DNA from: Ceriagrion tenellum | Taxonomy: Eukaryota; Arthropoda; Insecta; Odonata; Coenagrionidae | NCBI GenBank assembly: GCA_963169105.1 | Contig: OY720636.1 | Coordinates: forward strand, 71,970,123-72,034,122 | DNA length: 64,000 bases | Direction: 5' to 3' | Shown here: in pieces, positions 35,750 to 47,545 of the stretch | Layout of the letters: each line of letters begins with the position of its first letter | How positions within the stretch are numbered: position 1 is the stretch's first letter | Position numbers and translations under genes: made by a program | The notes under the pieces: model-generated | Databases searched by the model: none | Told to the model about the DNA's origin: nothing | What the model saw: only the letters and a program-made list of their open reading frames with translations

Positions 35750-36850
35750 TGTTTGAAAAATAATAATCTGAAAAAATTCCAAGTTTCGCGGGAAGGGAAA
35801 AAATACATATATAAAGGACACATGGGCAGCAAAGCATGTTTGGGCAGGTTTGAACGAGGTTTTGAAGTCGACGGGGCCGTGCAACAATTGGGAAGCGGAG
35901 ATAAATGTCGCCAGAATGAAAAAAGAATGTATTTGTTTCTGCGTCGTGGCACAGAGTAGGTCGAAATATTTGTGCAGATAAGGGCAATTTTTTATCTTAC
36001 TCTCCTCGTTTTCGGTGGTGAAATTTCAAGATACGTTCTATTCTTTCAAAAGTATTGTACAATGGGTGACCTTTGGAAAACATTGTAGGTAGTGACAACA
36101 TGGATTGTTCATCGTAAAAATGATAGCATTAGTCTCTACTGCTTATCTACTAAAACTATATTCTGCCGTGGAGGAAAAGATGAAATGACGTTGTAAAATC
36201 CCGTTTTAAATTTTATTAAATCCAGGGGTATTTGAATTTTTCAAGGAAGCGCTACTCACTTCGATAGCTGACTTATACCTACTTATAACATTAGAATCAC
36301 AGCTTATTGTGATCTTTCTCATATGTGACATCCCATGCTAACAATCCCGTCATCAGTCGTAAAGGACCTACGCTCTTACCACCTTCAATAATCTACAGTG
36401 CACACTCAAATAGAGTGGTCTCGCAAGACTCGTATTTGTTAAGTTGCTACTTTAGCAGTCGCAATTGGAACCAACTTGTCAGTCACACGCCATCATCACC
36501 TCTTTATTGATATCAGGATTAGGAGTAATTTCGAAATCAAATATATAACATCGTATATTCGGGGTAAACGAATCAACATTACGTTCCACACGGAAAGATT
36601 CGTATTTAACTTAGCTTTAAGACGATAGATAGCACCAATATTAGCCACATATTATTGTCTTTACCTTAAGTAATCCGGGGAGAAAATGAATGAAAAAGTA
36701 CCTGAAAAAGTCTTTACGCAAGATATGTTGGAAAAAATGATAGGAATCAATCCGTTTCACTTCGTCCTCTGATCTTCATATGGTGCTTCCTTGAAACCGT
36801 TTACCGTGTCCGATATTCTCTACGTATAAATACTCTTGGAGTCGTGAGAG
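35750..36850. other. Mixed non-coding sequence
   Basis: No feature supported on either strand. Confidence 0.5.
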
Positions 36851-36854
36851 AGGG

Positions 36855-37340
36855 TACGGGGTCAAATCTCTGTGTCTCTAACCCTAACTGTGGATGGAAA
36901 TAAATTTCTTGACCGAGAGGGAAGGGAATCCAAGGGAGTTTTCAATCGGTTTCCAGCGGCTACGAGGCCGGCTGTGAAAAAGGAACCCTAGTGCGACCGA
37001 CACGTAGAGGAACGTTCCTTAAAATTCAGAGTGGAGTTTACCGAAGCGGACAATCGTGCACTTCCGCACCGATTGGCAAACAGGCATTCCTGTAAGAAGC
37101 CGTGGCGGTACAAGCCCCAAGTACTTCTGTCGGAAAAAGTTTAGAGTTTCTTCTCTTTGATTTTCACCCACTGACCAGAAAACATACTTGCCCTTGTGCA
37201 GAGGTAAATATCAGACGACGTGGAAAAGCTATCTCCGATTTGTTCGCCACGAAGGATCGTGCTCTTTTACAACGTGGGGCGAACGAGTTGGAAATCGTTT
37301 TAATGCCTTTTATTTGTCATTCCTCTGCCTAGCCATCGCG
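36855..37340. other. Moderately CpG-richer block, unassigned
   Basis: Local GC is above its surroundings and one 76-codon frame lies at 37102-37332 (+), but no motif or splice pair supports an exon. Confidence 0.3.
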
Positions 37341-37811
37341 GATTGGGTTTCCGTATGATTTTAGCGGAATAAGTTTCAGTAACTTCAGGCTTTTCCGGTG
37401 GATGGAGCTGGTGTAGGCTTCTCGGGTTCCCCTCTGGACTAGTTGCTCTTTGACTCTCCAGCCAATGATACCACTAAATGACTTATTTTGCTAACAGTGG
37501 ATGGTTTTAGTCGTTAAAAAGGAAATTCAAGTGCGAGTATCACATTAATCTAGGGTCATAAACTTAAAAAAAGTTTGAATAAATGGACTGTATTTGGTTC
37601 GTTTGAGCAAATTTAATTGTCAGAGAAAATTTCAATCACTATTTTGTAGATGAGGCCATACGTTAGGAAAATCAGTTGGGACATGAATTGATGAGATAAT
37701 TCTGTCTCAAAACATCATATTCATCTGTTACACTCAGAGGGTGCCACAGATAACTTTTGCTCCATAGAGATTGGTTAGTCATGCCCATGGTGAGTAAAGA
37801 AAGTAAATGTG

Positions 37812-37895
37812 AGTGACGACGGTACAAAATTGAAATTTTCGAATCTGGAAAGAATTGACAAGCAAACGGTAGAGGGTGGTACGTGACGGCGGTTG
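37812..37895 (+). repeat. Interspersed repeat, copy A
   Basis: Shares with 39461-39540 the ordered words GGTACANAATTGAAA, TTTCGAATCTGGAA, AGAATT and AAACGGTRGAGGGT. Roughly three quarters of positions agree over about 80 bp. Family unknown. Confidence 0.6.
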
Positions 37896-37899
37896 GTTC

Positions 37900-39245
37900 A
37901 TGTACAGGACACTAGTTGTCCGAACCAGAACCTTGAGTAACGCCAACGTGACTGAAAGGGTTTCTTTTAACTATTGAAAACTGGTTAACTAATTAGTTGT
38001 TTGCCAGTGATCGCTTGAGTGAAACTTGACAATATTTAGAGCTATGTGGTCCTATTTAAATTAGAAGGCCTCAAAACTCCTTAATCAAAGAATGAAAGTC
38101 ATGTTTCTTCTCATAAAATACAGGAATGTAACATTATGAAAAAGGCATGATCGAAGCGAGCATGTATCTTAAAGAAAATTGGCGAAAAGATGGTAAATGG
38201 TCGTGATATTTGGGATTTTAAAATTATATTTCTTCCCATGCGTCTTTCGAGACTGCTTCAGGTACAGATTGCAAAATTTATTTTACAAACTCCCTCTTCT
38301 TTATTATCCCTATGATCTGCATTTCTGCTTTTATGAACCTATTTATTTGATGTTTCGTGACAGCCTCCACCACACGTCCTTGCACCCGCGTTATACACGT
38401 GTAATACGTAAAAGATTAAACGACTATTTGATGGAAAAGAAAGACTTGATTACTCTCTGAAAATAATCACGACTGGAATGAATTAGTAATACAGACATTG
38501 ATGAGGATGCCTTGTGTTCAAGATGGCCGGGTTGTTCGGGAAACGATCGAATATTAGCCGTGGTAAAGCAACCCTCATCAACTTTTTATCGTAACCTTGG
38601 TTGATCTTTTCAACGATATCCCGTTCTTCTCTCGGAGTCCGTTTCAACTTGATGTCCATGATTATTTACCTCTACTTAAGGAATTCATTTTCTATCGGAT
38701 TAAGAGTGAGCGACCATAAACATGATTCTTGGAATTGAAGGACCAGGAGGAAGATGGCAAGAAAAATGCCGCCTTTCGGGGAACGCTAACGGAGGGATGG
38801 GGTTCATCAAAGTTATCAAATCGATTTCTCTTGGAGGTTCATTAAGTCACCGCTCACTGACAGAAAGGGATATGTCATCGTTTGCTGCAAATACTCCTGC
38901 ATAACGGATTATTGGGCAAGGATATGAGTAAAACTGAAAATTCCACCCGGGGAATCTGTGTAGCGATTCAAAACCACGGTACTCGCCGCAAATGTCTGCG
39001 TTGTCTAGATATTGCCGCGTTCGTTGATTTTGACAAAAGTTTCGCCTGCGGTCCAACGGTCGCCGTCTGGTAGAAGTGTTGGAACTTTTTTATCTCGACC
39101 TTTCTCTCTCATTTATTTTCCTTAATTGGCTGTTTTTTTTCAAAATCTGCTTCCGTGCGCTTCTTAGGTAGTAACTGGCTTCTCTATTGAACTTGATTGT
39201 GCTATTTTCGTGCTCCGTTGATTTGGCCGTGTCAAAAGAATGAAA
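37900..39245. other. Mixed non-coding sequence
   Basis: At 38720-39075 three overlapping frames on both strands occur in a GC-richer patch. None is recognised. Confidence 0.45.
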
Positions 39246-39249
39246 GAGG

Positions 39250-39428
39250 GTATAGTCGATAAATGGAATTCCTCTGGAGACATTTCCCTATAGTTTTCCT
39301 TCAATAATGTTCCTCATAAACCTATTGTGCTTCATTGTGTGCTCAATTCACCTGGTTTAACTTTTTCTCATAGTGTTTCATATAGTCCTTTCCTTTTTTA
39401 CCCTTCCGTTTAAGTCTTCATTTCTCAT
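39250..39428 (-). pseudogene. Decayed non-LTR retrotransposon reverse transcriptase C-terminus, copy 1
   Basis: Reading the minus strand with frame changes gives MRNEDLNGRVKKERTI, then IEHTMKHNRFMRNIIEGKL, then GNVSRGIPFIDY. This matches in order the C-terminal region seen in the second copy (WIGHTLRHNGFVKSIIEDKI, GEAPRGRPRNKF), the W-x-GH-x-x-R segment that follows the reverse transcriptase of CR1/RTE/jockey-type LINEs. In-frame stops (the Trp position is TGA, and TAG after EGKL) and at least one frameshift make it a dead fragment. No endonuclease or catalytic reverse transcriptase part is present upstream. Confidence 0.7.
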
Positions 39429-39460
39429 ACCATAAACCGGAGTGAAGATGGCTAGTGGGG

Positions 39461-39540
39461 TGAAGATGGTACATAATTGAAAATTTCGAATCTGGAAGAA
39501 TTAGCTGAGAAACGGTGGAGGGTTCCACCAGCAGTTAGTT
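39461..39540 (+). repeat. Interspersed repeat, copy B
   Basis: Partner of 37812-37895. It begins with GGGGTGAAGATGGTACATAA and starts some 30 bp from the LINE fragment, so the two may be parts of one insertion or independent neighbours. Confidence 0.6.
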
Positions 39541-39544
39541 ACAT

Positions 39545-40855
39545 TATCTTTGTCTTCAGTGTAATCACGTCATCGTTACAACTTCGCCAAACCTCAGTTG
39601 CTATGCCGTTCTGATCAATCATATCGTCAAGAAAGTATTTTTTCTTGCCAAAAAAGAGAGTAATAATCCATAGATATATGTTTTCCAACTTTTTTATTCC
39701 TCGTAAGTGTCTAAAAAGTTGGAGGGATGAATAGGGCACATAAACGGTTTATGCTTGTTACATAATTTCTTCGTTCTAGTTACATAGATGCGACGGACTT
39801 TAAAAGAAAACTTAGTGGCCGAAGGCGTACGTGTAATTTGGTGGTGGCAAGGGGTGATAGTTGCCCTTACCCAAAGTTTTTTTAAGGAAAAAATGGAAGT
39901 ATTACAATCTCAGGAATAAAAAGTTCACAGAGACATTTTTCGTTACTCTACTTAATTTATTTCAATGAAGTTATTAATTTGAAGTAACTAACTGGAACTT
40001 TAAAGGGAAAATAGAGAATATTAGCAATATTTCTGTGGTTGCAAATTACTCCTAAAAGGTGCTTAGATCTACTTATGTACCCGGATGCCAAGGTTATACC
40101 TCCCACAATAAAAATGATTAAATTACGCCCATTTCCGAAGAATAAAGGATTATCTTCCATGAAACCATGAGGCGATCAAGTCAGTCGTCATCAAGAGATC
40201 CAATCAATATTCCAATGGTTTTGAGAAGTAGCCAACGCGCTTTACCGTGGAAAATCTAATAAGCATAGAGAGTTGGTAAGGCGTTTACCAAGTTCGCAGA
40301 ATTTGTAAAAGGAGTCTGAGCATGAAACTAATTGGATGAAGTTGAAATAGAAGCCAAAAGTTTTTGCCTAAATGTACACGAGTTTCCCCACTTCGCGGGG
40401 TGAAGATGATAAAAAATTAACTCTTTTTTCTTGAGATTGTAGTAGTTGGATTGCTGATATTCAAATGTGAAACGGTCAGTTAATGGATTAGATTTCCTCA
40501 GAAACAATATCACAAAAAAGAAGGAAATGTGTGTCACGGAGACCTATGATACCTCAAAAACTGTAAGGGTCTCTTTTAGAACTCTTCTTAGGCTTCACCT
40601 TGCTTAACGGTTTTATGAGTTGTTGTTTTCAATACAATCATGTGTAAAATTGACTTTGAATATCACGGAAATCTTGAATGATTGATCAAAAGATAGAGAA
40701 AATTTCACGAGTCAAATATTTATTACGATCTAGGGTTCACCTGATAATGCTGTAACAAGCAAGACATAGGTCATAATAAATATTGTACTCGTGGAATTAG
40801 TTCTATTTTTTTATTTATCAGTGATGTTTCGGTTGCACAATATTTCTCCCGAGTC
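39545..40855. other. AT-rich non-coding sequence
   Basis: At 40397-40420, GGGGTGAAGATGATAAAAAATT resembles the start of copy B and could be a third fragment of that family. Nothing else supported. Confidence 0.45.
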
Positions 40856-40859
40856 TTCA

Positions 40860-41580
40860 GAATCTGTACGGAAATCATGATCACGAGTTATCCCTTCGCA
40901 TCGGGGTGGGTGGGAGGCAGATGAGGCATGGGCGCGCAGAGAGGTGAGATAGTTCCAGAAGTGTAGGACTTTCTCTCTCCCGCCCACCCACGGGTCTCCT
41001 CCAACTTGCGCACTCTCTCTCTCCCGTTCAAAACAACAACGTGTCACATAATCCGCGGGGCTCTCGTCCTACGCTCTCTCGGCCGGCCTTGGAGGGGACG
41101 CCCCTTCGGTGAGGTGGGAGGAGTCGTGGTGGGTGGCGGGGATGGAGTGGGGTTTCTGGGAGGTTTCATGAGGTTTTCTGGGAGGGGCCGTTTGTATCTG
41201 TGTTTGTATGTGGGTGAAAGAGAAGGATAGAGATGGAGAGATGTAGCCCCGCTCACTTTTTGTACATGTGTGTGTGGAGGTGCGGTCGAGAGGACCGGGA
41301 GAAGGGATGGAGAGCGGGGAAGGGGATGGAGTAGGGGCCGAAGAAGTGGGAGGGAATGAGGGTGGGACGCAAGGGAAAGGGATCATACGACAGTGCTGTG
41401 GATGGGTTTAAGAGAGGGGATGTGTGGGGGAGGGATGAGGGGCTTGCTGCTCTCCTCTCAAGGTGGAGGATGGAGGAATGGACGAGTCGGGTGGGGGACT
41501 GGGAACTGTGAGGGGTGAGTGGCTGGGAGGTAAGTGGGGGGATGGAGGATTAAGGGGGGAAAGAGTGAAATGACCAGATA
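40860..41580. repeat. G-rich purine island
   Basis: G/A-rich on the + strand from about 41080, preceded by a mixed CpG-containing segment with a CTCTCTCTC run near 41013-41023. The Pro/Ser/Thr-rich minus frames and Gly/Arg-rich plus frames follow from the bias. Confidence 0.6.
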
Positions 41581-41584
41581 ATTA

Positions 41585-42640
41585 TTTCTGGCCGGGATTG
41601 GGAACGATGGTTTCGGACAGTTTTGGAACTCATCATGTTGATAGGTTACTTGCTAAGTAAAACTCTGTCTTGAGTCACTTGATAGTATTCCATGGTTGAC
41701 AAATTCATTCACCAAACTTTTGCAAGGCCACAGGTTTTAAAAATAATACACGACCAGGGTTGCGACGAAAGATTATCATCATCGGGTGACTTTTAAGTTG
41801 AACATATCTCTATTGTGATATCCCGACAGGGTTACTCAGTGGGGGTGAGTAGTCTCAGAGTAGAATTGCATGTCGGTCAGGGATCGGGAAAGTTCAATAA
41901 AGACTCAGGTGACTTAGTTACTTCTTTTATTGGAAGGAATAGGCCTAGTTGTAGGGACACGACAGTATGTATTGTTCTTTGCAGCCGGTTGAGTTGAGGG
42001 GGGAGTAAAGGGAGTGAAGATTTGAGGAGCATGGTTATTTGTAGAAGGAAAGAGTGGAGGAGGGTGATTATTCAAGGGTCAAGGGTTGAGTAATTATGAT
42101 GTGGGAGAGGAGGGATTTGTTGAAGGAGAATGGGAAAGTGAAGCAACTGCGTATAAAATTATGAGTGATGAGGAAAATAGTTATCTGATGGTGACGATCA
42201 TTCGTCGAAACCCTGGTCGTGTTCCTTTTTTAAAACCTGTGCTATTGTAAAAGTTTGGCGAATAAATGTGTTAAATTACTTGCTTTTGGTAAATTCAAAT
42301 TGCTCAACATTTATCCACAAAACTATTGATTTCTACATTCTGGTCGACGTTTAGACAAGAAACAGGTGTTGGTAAAGTACTCAAATGAAGTTGTGGGTAG
42401 GGTGTCGAAATTGATCGCTTATTTTGCGGAGGAAATCGACAACAGATCATTTGTGCCAGAAGGGCAGTTGTAAGAATCATCATGATTAGGGATATCTTGG
42501 AAAGTGACAGAGGGAGTACAGAAATCCCATATCGGAAATTACATGCTCTTAACGGAAGGTAATAATGGACTCACAGTTTAACTCTCCAACCCCAGGGATA
42601 CTTACGGAATAATGTCCATGAAGGGCGCATCAACATGACA
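41585..42640. other. Non-coding sequence, partly purine-rich
   Basis: No gene supported. A 60-codon frame at 41815-41997 has no known motif. Confidence 0.5.
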
Positions 42641-42644
42641 AACG

Positions 42645-42745
42645 AGTGGGTTTCCGAGCATGAAAAATATCCTTCACCGCAGGAATTTGAACCCGGGCCA
42701 TTCTGTATAGAGAAACCTCCACGTACTGCACCAGACCAATGATTT
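42645..42745 (-). repeat. tRNA-derived SINE fragment
   Basis: On the minus strand CTGGTGCAGTACGTGGAGG is an A-box-like start and GGCCCGGGTTCAAATTCCTG, 28 bp further, holds a B box (GGTTCAAATTC), followed by CGGTGAAGG. The spacing of A to B boxes is tRNA-like, but the arms do not form a cloverleaf. It is a different tRNA-derived head from the one at 13358. Confidence 0.5.
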
Positions 42746-42771
42746 AAGATTGAAGTCAGCGTTCGATGCTC

Positions 42772-42988
42772 TAAAGCCCGTTTTACGCAGGGAACGAACT
42801 TGCCCAATTTTAAACTGCATTTTTATCTCAATCTGGAGTGCAATAACAAAGCATTGGAGCAGGGGCTATTTTGCCACCTCGCGTTCATGCATTCTTGCAA
42901 TTCACCGCTTTACACTATTCCATTTGATATGTACTTTCGTGCATACATCAGATTGTGCAATCACGTGTCCCGTGTAATACGGGCTTTA
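42772..42988. mobile_element. MITE, 217 bp, TA-flanked terminal inverted repeats
   Basis: The left end begins TAAAGCCCGTTTTACGCAGG. The reverse complement of the right end begins TAAAGCCCGTATTACACGGG. Of the first 24 positions 19 agree ungapped, the first ten perfectly. Both ends are bordered by TA, which fits the TA target duplication of Tc1/mariner-type elements. The interior has no transposase. Two overlapping frames across it are chance. Confidence 0.65.
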
Positions 42989-42989
42989 T

Positions 42990-44870
42990 GCATGCCTTCG
43001 GAACGGCCTTGTCGCGGCATTGTCATTTTTCGCCACGGGCTGTCCTTCGAACTACCTGTGGTGTATATTATTGCACACTGGGATATTGCGTTATATTCAT
43101 TTATTCGTCCTCGCTAAGTGAACTCTGTTGAAGTTTAAAAGATGAATATCGAATTCTTCAAGTCCGATTAATTTTTCGTCCATTACCTGTAAATTGATAC
43201 CACTTCGACGTGTCTATCTCGTGTACGCACCGGGTGATGGCAATCTAAAAGAGATTGTGCTAGATTGAGTTTAAAGTGGACGATTTTCTCGGACATGATG
43301 CGTCTGAAGGGAAAGCGGGTGGAAGGTAGGCAGATTTCCAGCGAGCACCCTGGTCCTACATCTCCTATAATAGAATAATCAGAGGCATTCGCTGTCCCTA
43401 ATGATAAATTATTTTACGTTATTTGCGAACCCGCGAGATGTCACTTGGTAGAGTTCTGCCGAGTCTTCCTCTTAATGATGTTCATAAGCGTAATCCTGTG
43501 TTAAAATGTAGTTGTATCTTCTCTCGTATTCTGAAATACTACACGTACACATTGTTTACTGATGGGGATCATTACATTGAGTGCTCACTCAAAATATGAA
43601 TTGAGTAAAGCAACCTAAGAATGGGATTTGGTATCCAGTTTAAATGTACCCTTGGATGCCATCCTATGGGTTAGCTATGTCTGGAATTGTAAATGCATGT
43701 TTTGGAGTTTTATGCCACATGCAATTCTCTGGCACCCACTGTGCACTAAATTTGGATACCACGTCCGAGAATGTTAAAGAAAGCAATTGATTTGCTGTCA
43801 TGAATATGTTGTATCTCTCTACAAAATAGATGCCTATTGTTGCATTAGAATTCTGTTTGAATATGAAAGCTGATGTCCTATTATTTTTTCCATCGATGTT
43901 TACAAAAAAGAAATCAATAATTTACTGGAAAAAATGGCTGGGGGAAAATTTATTCCCAGGAAACGCTACCTTTCAACAACTGTGTCAAAACCAAAGCACA
44001 TTCGTAATAAGATGCTAGGAGAAAGCAAAATACATATTTTTGAAGCAAGAAGATTACTGAGGAGCGTTTCTTTAAGGCTTAAGGCTAAGTAAATTACACC
44101 TAAAACGTCTACCATTTCCTAGCTCTCGCAACAATCATGATAATGATCACCAGTGACAATATTTTCGGTAAATGTAAGTTTAAGCTGTGTTAGGTTGAAA
44201 GCAATAATATTTCTCTCCGCGTTACGTCGAGTTTGCGAGTTATTTCTTGATCACTAGAAATAAAACTAAATTCCTTTGTGGACGAACGCGTGCACTATCT
44301 GAATTTATCAATTAAACGCGCTTGGTCCATCCAGTGTAGGGCGACCCATCCAGTCCCTAATGCCGTATTGACCTATGCATAGATGTGGCGACAACGTCAC
44401 GCATAGTCACTAAAATGGATATCCAAGCTTCTTAGCTGCCGTATCAATTAGAGCTGATGTTCCGTCTTACTATTTCTTACTCGATAAAAAGTGGATGTTA
44501 TTTAAAATCTCTTTTTTGGGTGTAAGTATAACTAATGAAAAATGAAATACTATGATGTCTCTTAAAACGGAACAGTTGCCTTGCTATCTTTTTCAAAAAT
44601 CATTATTTAAAATTACACGAGCTTTTGTTATTGTTTAAATGAGGCTTAGATTAAAAAGTTACAGCAATGCATTAATACAAATTAATTTATATGATTTTAT
44701 ACGGATAGGTAATGTATTAACTTTCATTTTCGCCAGGGGTCTCAATACGCTATAAATTCCAGTCGTCAACTAGACTCAGTTTTGTCTCAGAAGTGGTAAC
44801 ATTTGTGATTATTAACGGGATAACACTCAAGTTGACAAAATTGTCAGGAAAATGTCTATTCCTTGCTCTC
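42990..44870. other. AT-rich non-coding sequence
   Basis: No feature supported. At 44733 the word CCAGGGGTCTCAA resembles an hAT-type terminus, but no matching right end was found. Confidence 0.5.
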
Positions 44871-44879
44871 AGACCGAAG

Positions 44880-45180
44880 GCTTGATTAGAAATTAGTGAG
44901 AGGGAGGTTTTCGTGGTTCCCTGGGAGCGGGGATGTCGAGTAATTTGTTGTAGGGTGTAGAGGACCAAGCAAATGAGTTTCACAAGGATGGGGAAAGGAA
45001 GATGAAGATGAGGGCACGGAGGTTCTGAGGGCAAAGTGAGAGAGGGAGAAAGAGAGAGGTTGAATGACGAAAGCTGGGGGGACGGGTTAGCCGGGAGAGG
45101 ATGGACGCGCGGCTAAGCTCTCTGGGGAGCGAAGAGGGGAAATCTGAGCGGAGGGCAGAGGAGGGACTAAAATGGACATG
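44880..45180. repeat. Purine-rich island
   Basis: G/A-rich + strand. The 94-codon minus frame is composition-driven. Confidence 0.55.
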
Positions 45181-45184
45181 GGGT

Positions 45185-45895
45185 GTTTCTGAAAGGGGAA
45201 TAAGTTGCTAGCGGCTGGTCCTAAGTAAAACCAAACCATGTGAGGAAAAAAAGGACTTCGGAGATTAGGTCTATACTGAAAACTATGGTTTTGACTGACC
45301 CTAAACTAATGTTTTATAAACGTGCAAGAGGGGATCACCCGTGCACGCTACAATCCTACTTATCTGTGTTACCATCGACCCTCATTCATACTTCATTTAG
45401 TTTCCGTATACTGTGGTGCCCTCCACCAGAATTTACTAGAGACAAGCAAACAGCTCGTTTCTAACGAAATATTAATTCCAACGTCTGTATGACATCGTTT
45501 GGTATTTGGAGAGAGTGTTTTTAAAATCGAATGGCAGCACTCTGGTTATTCATCTAAAACAGTGTGTCAGTCTCGTGTTTGTTTTTCGTATGTGATTATT
45601 ACGCGTCGTCTATTTCACTTTCCCTACGACGCCAGCGCTAAACATTGTTAGCCGACTAACTAAGAACTATAAATTTCGAAGAAACAAACGTGCATTCACG
45701 CAGATTTTTCGCACTTACTATGGTTTTTCTTTGATTGTGATTATTGTGACTGGATTGGATTACTGTGATAGGTGATTATCTCTGGGAGCGAATTAGGGAG
45801 AGTTGGGCAAGAATGAAATGAAGGAGAGGAGTTTGATGAAAAGGGTAAATTCTTTGGAAGTGAGAAGCCCTGAGTTCGTACCAGGCTCTAGAAAA
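45185..45895. other. Mixed non-coding sequence
   Basis: Nothing supported. Confidence 0.5.
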
Positions 45896-45904
45896 TATTA
45901 TAAA

Positions 45905-46024
45905 AAGTTTATAATAAAAGACAAGGACGAGTAATTTTCCCCAGCGGTCTGTTTTCTACTTTCTTACAATACTATAAGTATGGACAAGTAGTTCAGCATC
46001 ACTAGATGCATCCATACGTACAAA
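45905..46024 (+). repeat. 120-bp direct repeat, copy 1
   Basis: Nearly identical to 46178-46297, with only two or three substitutions, offset 273 bp. It starts AAGTTTATAATAAAAGACAA and ends CATCCATACGTACAAA. The high identity indicates a recent duplication or paired terminal repeats of one element. Confidence 0.9.
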
Positions 46025-46062
46025 TACGGCTTGCCATCGTTCTCAAGGAGTTTGGTATGCGA

Positions 46063-46091
46063 CTGTTGATGATAGTGTTAGCCACCGAAAC
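46063..46091 (+). ncRNA. Hammerhead-like signature between the 120-bp repeats
   Basis: CTGTTGATGATAGTG, then TTAGCCACC and GAAAC (46087-46091). The layout is the same as in the other signatures, but the first box is imperfect and the stem is only 3-4 bp. Placement between two near-identical repeats fits the terminal region of a Penelope-like element. Catalysis is not implied. Confidence 0.25.
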
Positions 46092-46177
46092 ATTGACATT
46101 ACAGTACCTGACCTAGTGGAGGACCCGTGATGGCTTTACTGACGTCTTACAGCAGCATAAAATAGTCGTATTGAATA

Positions 46178-46297
46178 AAGTTTATAATAAAAGACAAGGA
46201 CGAGAAATTTTCCCCAGCGGTCTGTTTTCTACTTTCTTACAATACTATAAGTATGGAAAAGTAGTTCAGCATCACTAGATGCATCCATACGTACAAA
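46178..46297 (+). repeat. 120-bp direct repeat, copy 2
   Basis: Second copy of 45905-46024. The 153 bp between the copies end in ATTGAATAAAG directly before this copy. Confidence 0.9.
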
Positions 46298-46519
46298 ATA
46301 ATTTGACTGCGTGCGGTGAGTTAAGTACACTGTAAACGACTTACAAATGAAGATATTTAAGTATTTTATCTTCACCACTCCTTCATTATAATCTTCAAGC
46401 ATTAGCTGGAAGTAGTTTAAGAGCTGGGACGCCGGAAAACGTGGGCAAGGCTTTACTTTGGGTTTCTTGAACGAAGAAACATAACACGTGTGAAAAAGAG
46501 TAGAAGGCGCTGAGGTGGT

Positions 46520-46611
46520 AGATGCGCACGAAATTGAAGGCGGGAAGGAATTAGTGGAGGAAAAGGGCTTGAACGAGGGGAAGGAGAGCATCGGACGTGG
46601 GATATATATAT

Positions 46612-46661
<50 letters not shown>

Positions 46662-47000
46662 AGGGAGGAGTGAGACAGAAGGAGATGAGAGAAAGATAAT
46701 AGGATTTTGTCCATTTTCAATGGGCTTATTTTCTTCGTGGAGTTTCTCAGAGGCACATTCAAAATTTTGTTAAAATCGGACAACTTTCACGCAAGTTATC
46801 ACGCGGGCAGGGAGAAAAATGGAGGTTTTAGGTATGGTGTGGGAAAAGAGTTGGAGGGGCGAAAAATAAGAAAGAGAGATGGGGGAAAAGTTTTTATTTT
46901 TAACGGAGGAGGAGAGATATTGAATGTGATGGAAACGGGGTGAGGCTGGACTTCCGGAGTGTGGGGGCGGGTGAGCAGGGATCGCTTTGTAGAATTGCTG
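46520..47000. repeat. Purine-rich island with (TA)n
   Basis: G/A-rich + strand on both sides of an imperfect TA tract at 46602-46656. Overlapping frames are low in complexity. Confidence 0.6.
46602..46656. repeat. (TA)n dinucleotide tract
   Basis: About 55 bp with a single interrupting G near 46613. This is the third long TA tract of the window and, like the two at 16 kb, lies near Penelope-like signatures. Confidence 0.95.
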
Positions 47001-47004
47001 AGGG

Positions 47005-47540
47005 GAAAACGAAGAAAGGAGAATGGGGAGGAGAAACCTTGCAGAATGGTGTTAATTTTTTCAGGCGTATTTAATTCCAAAATGTCCGTTGAGTCCGAGA
47101 GTGGAAGTGGGTGTGGAGATATTTCTTTCCCGCGCATGTCTTGGAGCGTAATTCCATTCCGTGGAGGTCTGCTTGCTCGGGAGAATACGCCCGAGTTTTT
47201 ACTCTTTGTGGAGTGCGAGAGTGGCTGGTCTCGACATTTTAGTCCGTCAAAGAGAGTAAGAGCTGTGCTTAATGAAAGACAAAAAATCTAGAGTAATAAT
47301 GTTGTTGTGAATTAAATAGAATGCAACCCTTAAAAATAGTGGATATGGGCTGAATCGAGAAATATATTTCTCTCATCATCTTTCAAAATGTTCATTAATT
47401 GAAAGTATGATTTTGTACACTGCTTCCGTAAATATATATTTACAAATAGTGGACCCTGATGAATGGGATATGATGCGGTGTCAAGCTCAACGTCTAACCT
47501 TGAAGTGGATGTTTTTGTTCGTGTACCAGAAAAATTCATT
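47005..47540. other. Non-coding sequence
   Basis: No gene supported. The 118-codon plus frame from 47407 runs into the foldback and is not protein-like. Confidence 0.5.
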
Positions 47541-47545
47541 AAATC

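Noticed and set aside
35036..35887. 283-codon minus-strand frame, the longest in the window
   Set aside because: It is Pro/Ser/Leu-rich sequence on a pyrimidine strand, where stop codons are rare. A second long frame overlaps it in another phase, there is no domain, and it contains the translated homopolymer.
38722..39073. Overlapping sense and antisense frames as a possible exon
   Set aside because: No splice pair, no recognised motif, and openness on both strands indicates local GC content and not coding.
44733..44750. CCAGGGGTCTCAA as a possible hAT-type transposon end
   Set aside because: No matching inverted end or target duplication was found nearby.
46229..46783. 184-codon minus frame
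   Set aside because: It is stitched from the 120-bp repeat, a purine island and a translated TA tract (alternating Tyr-Ile), so it is not a protein.
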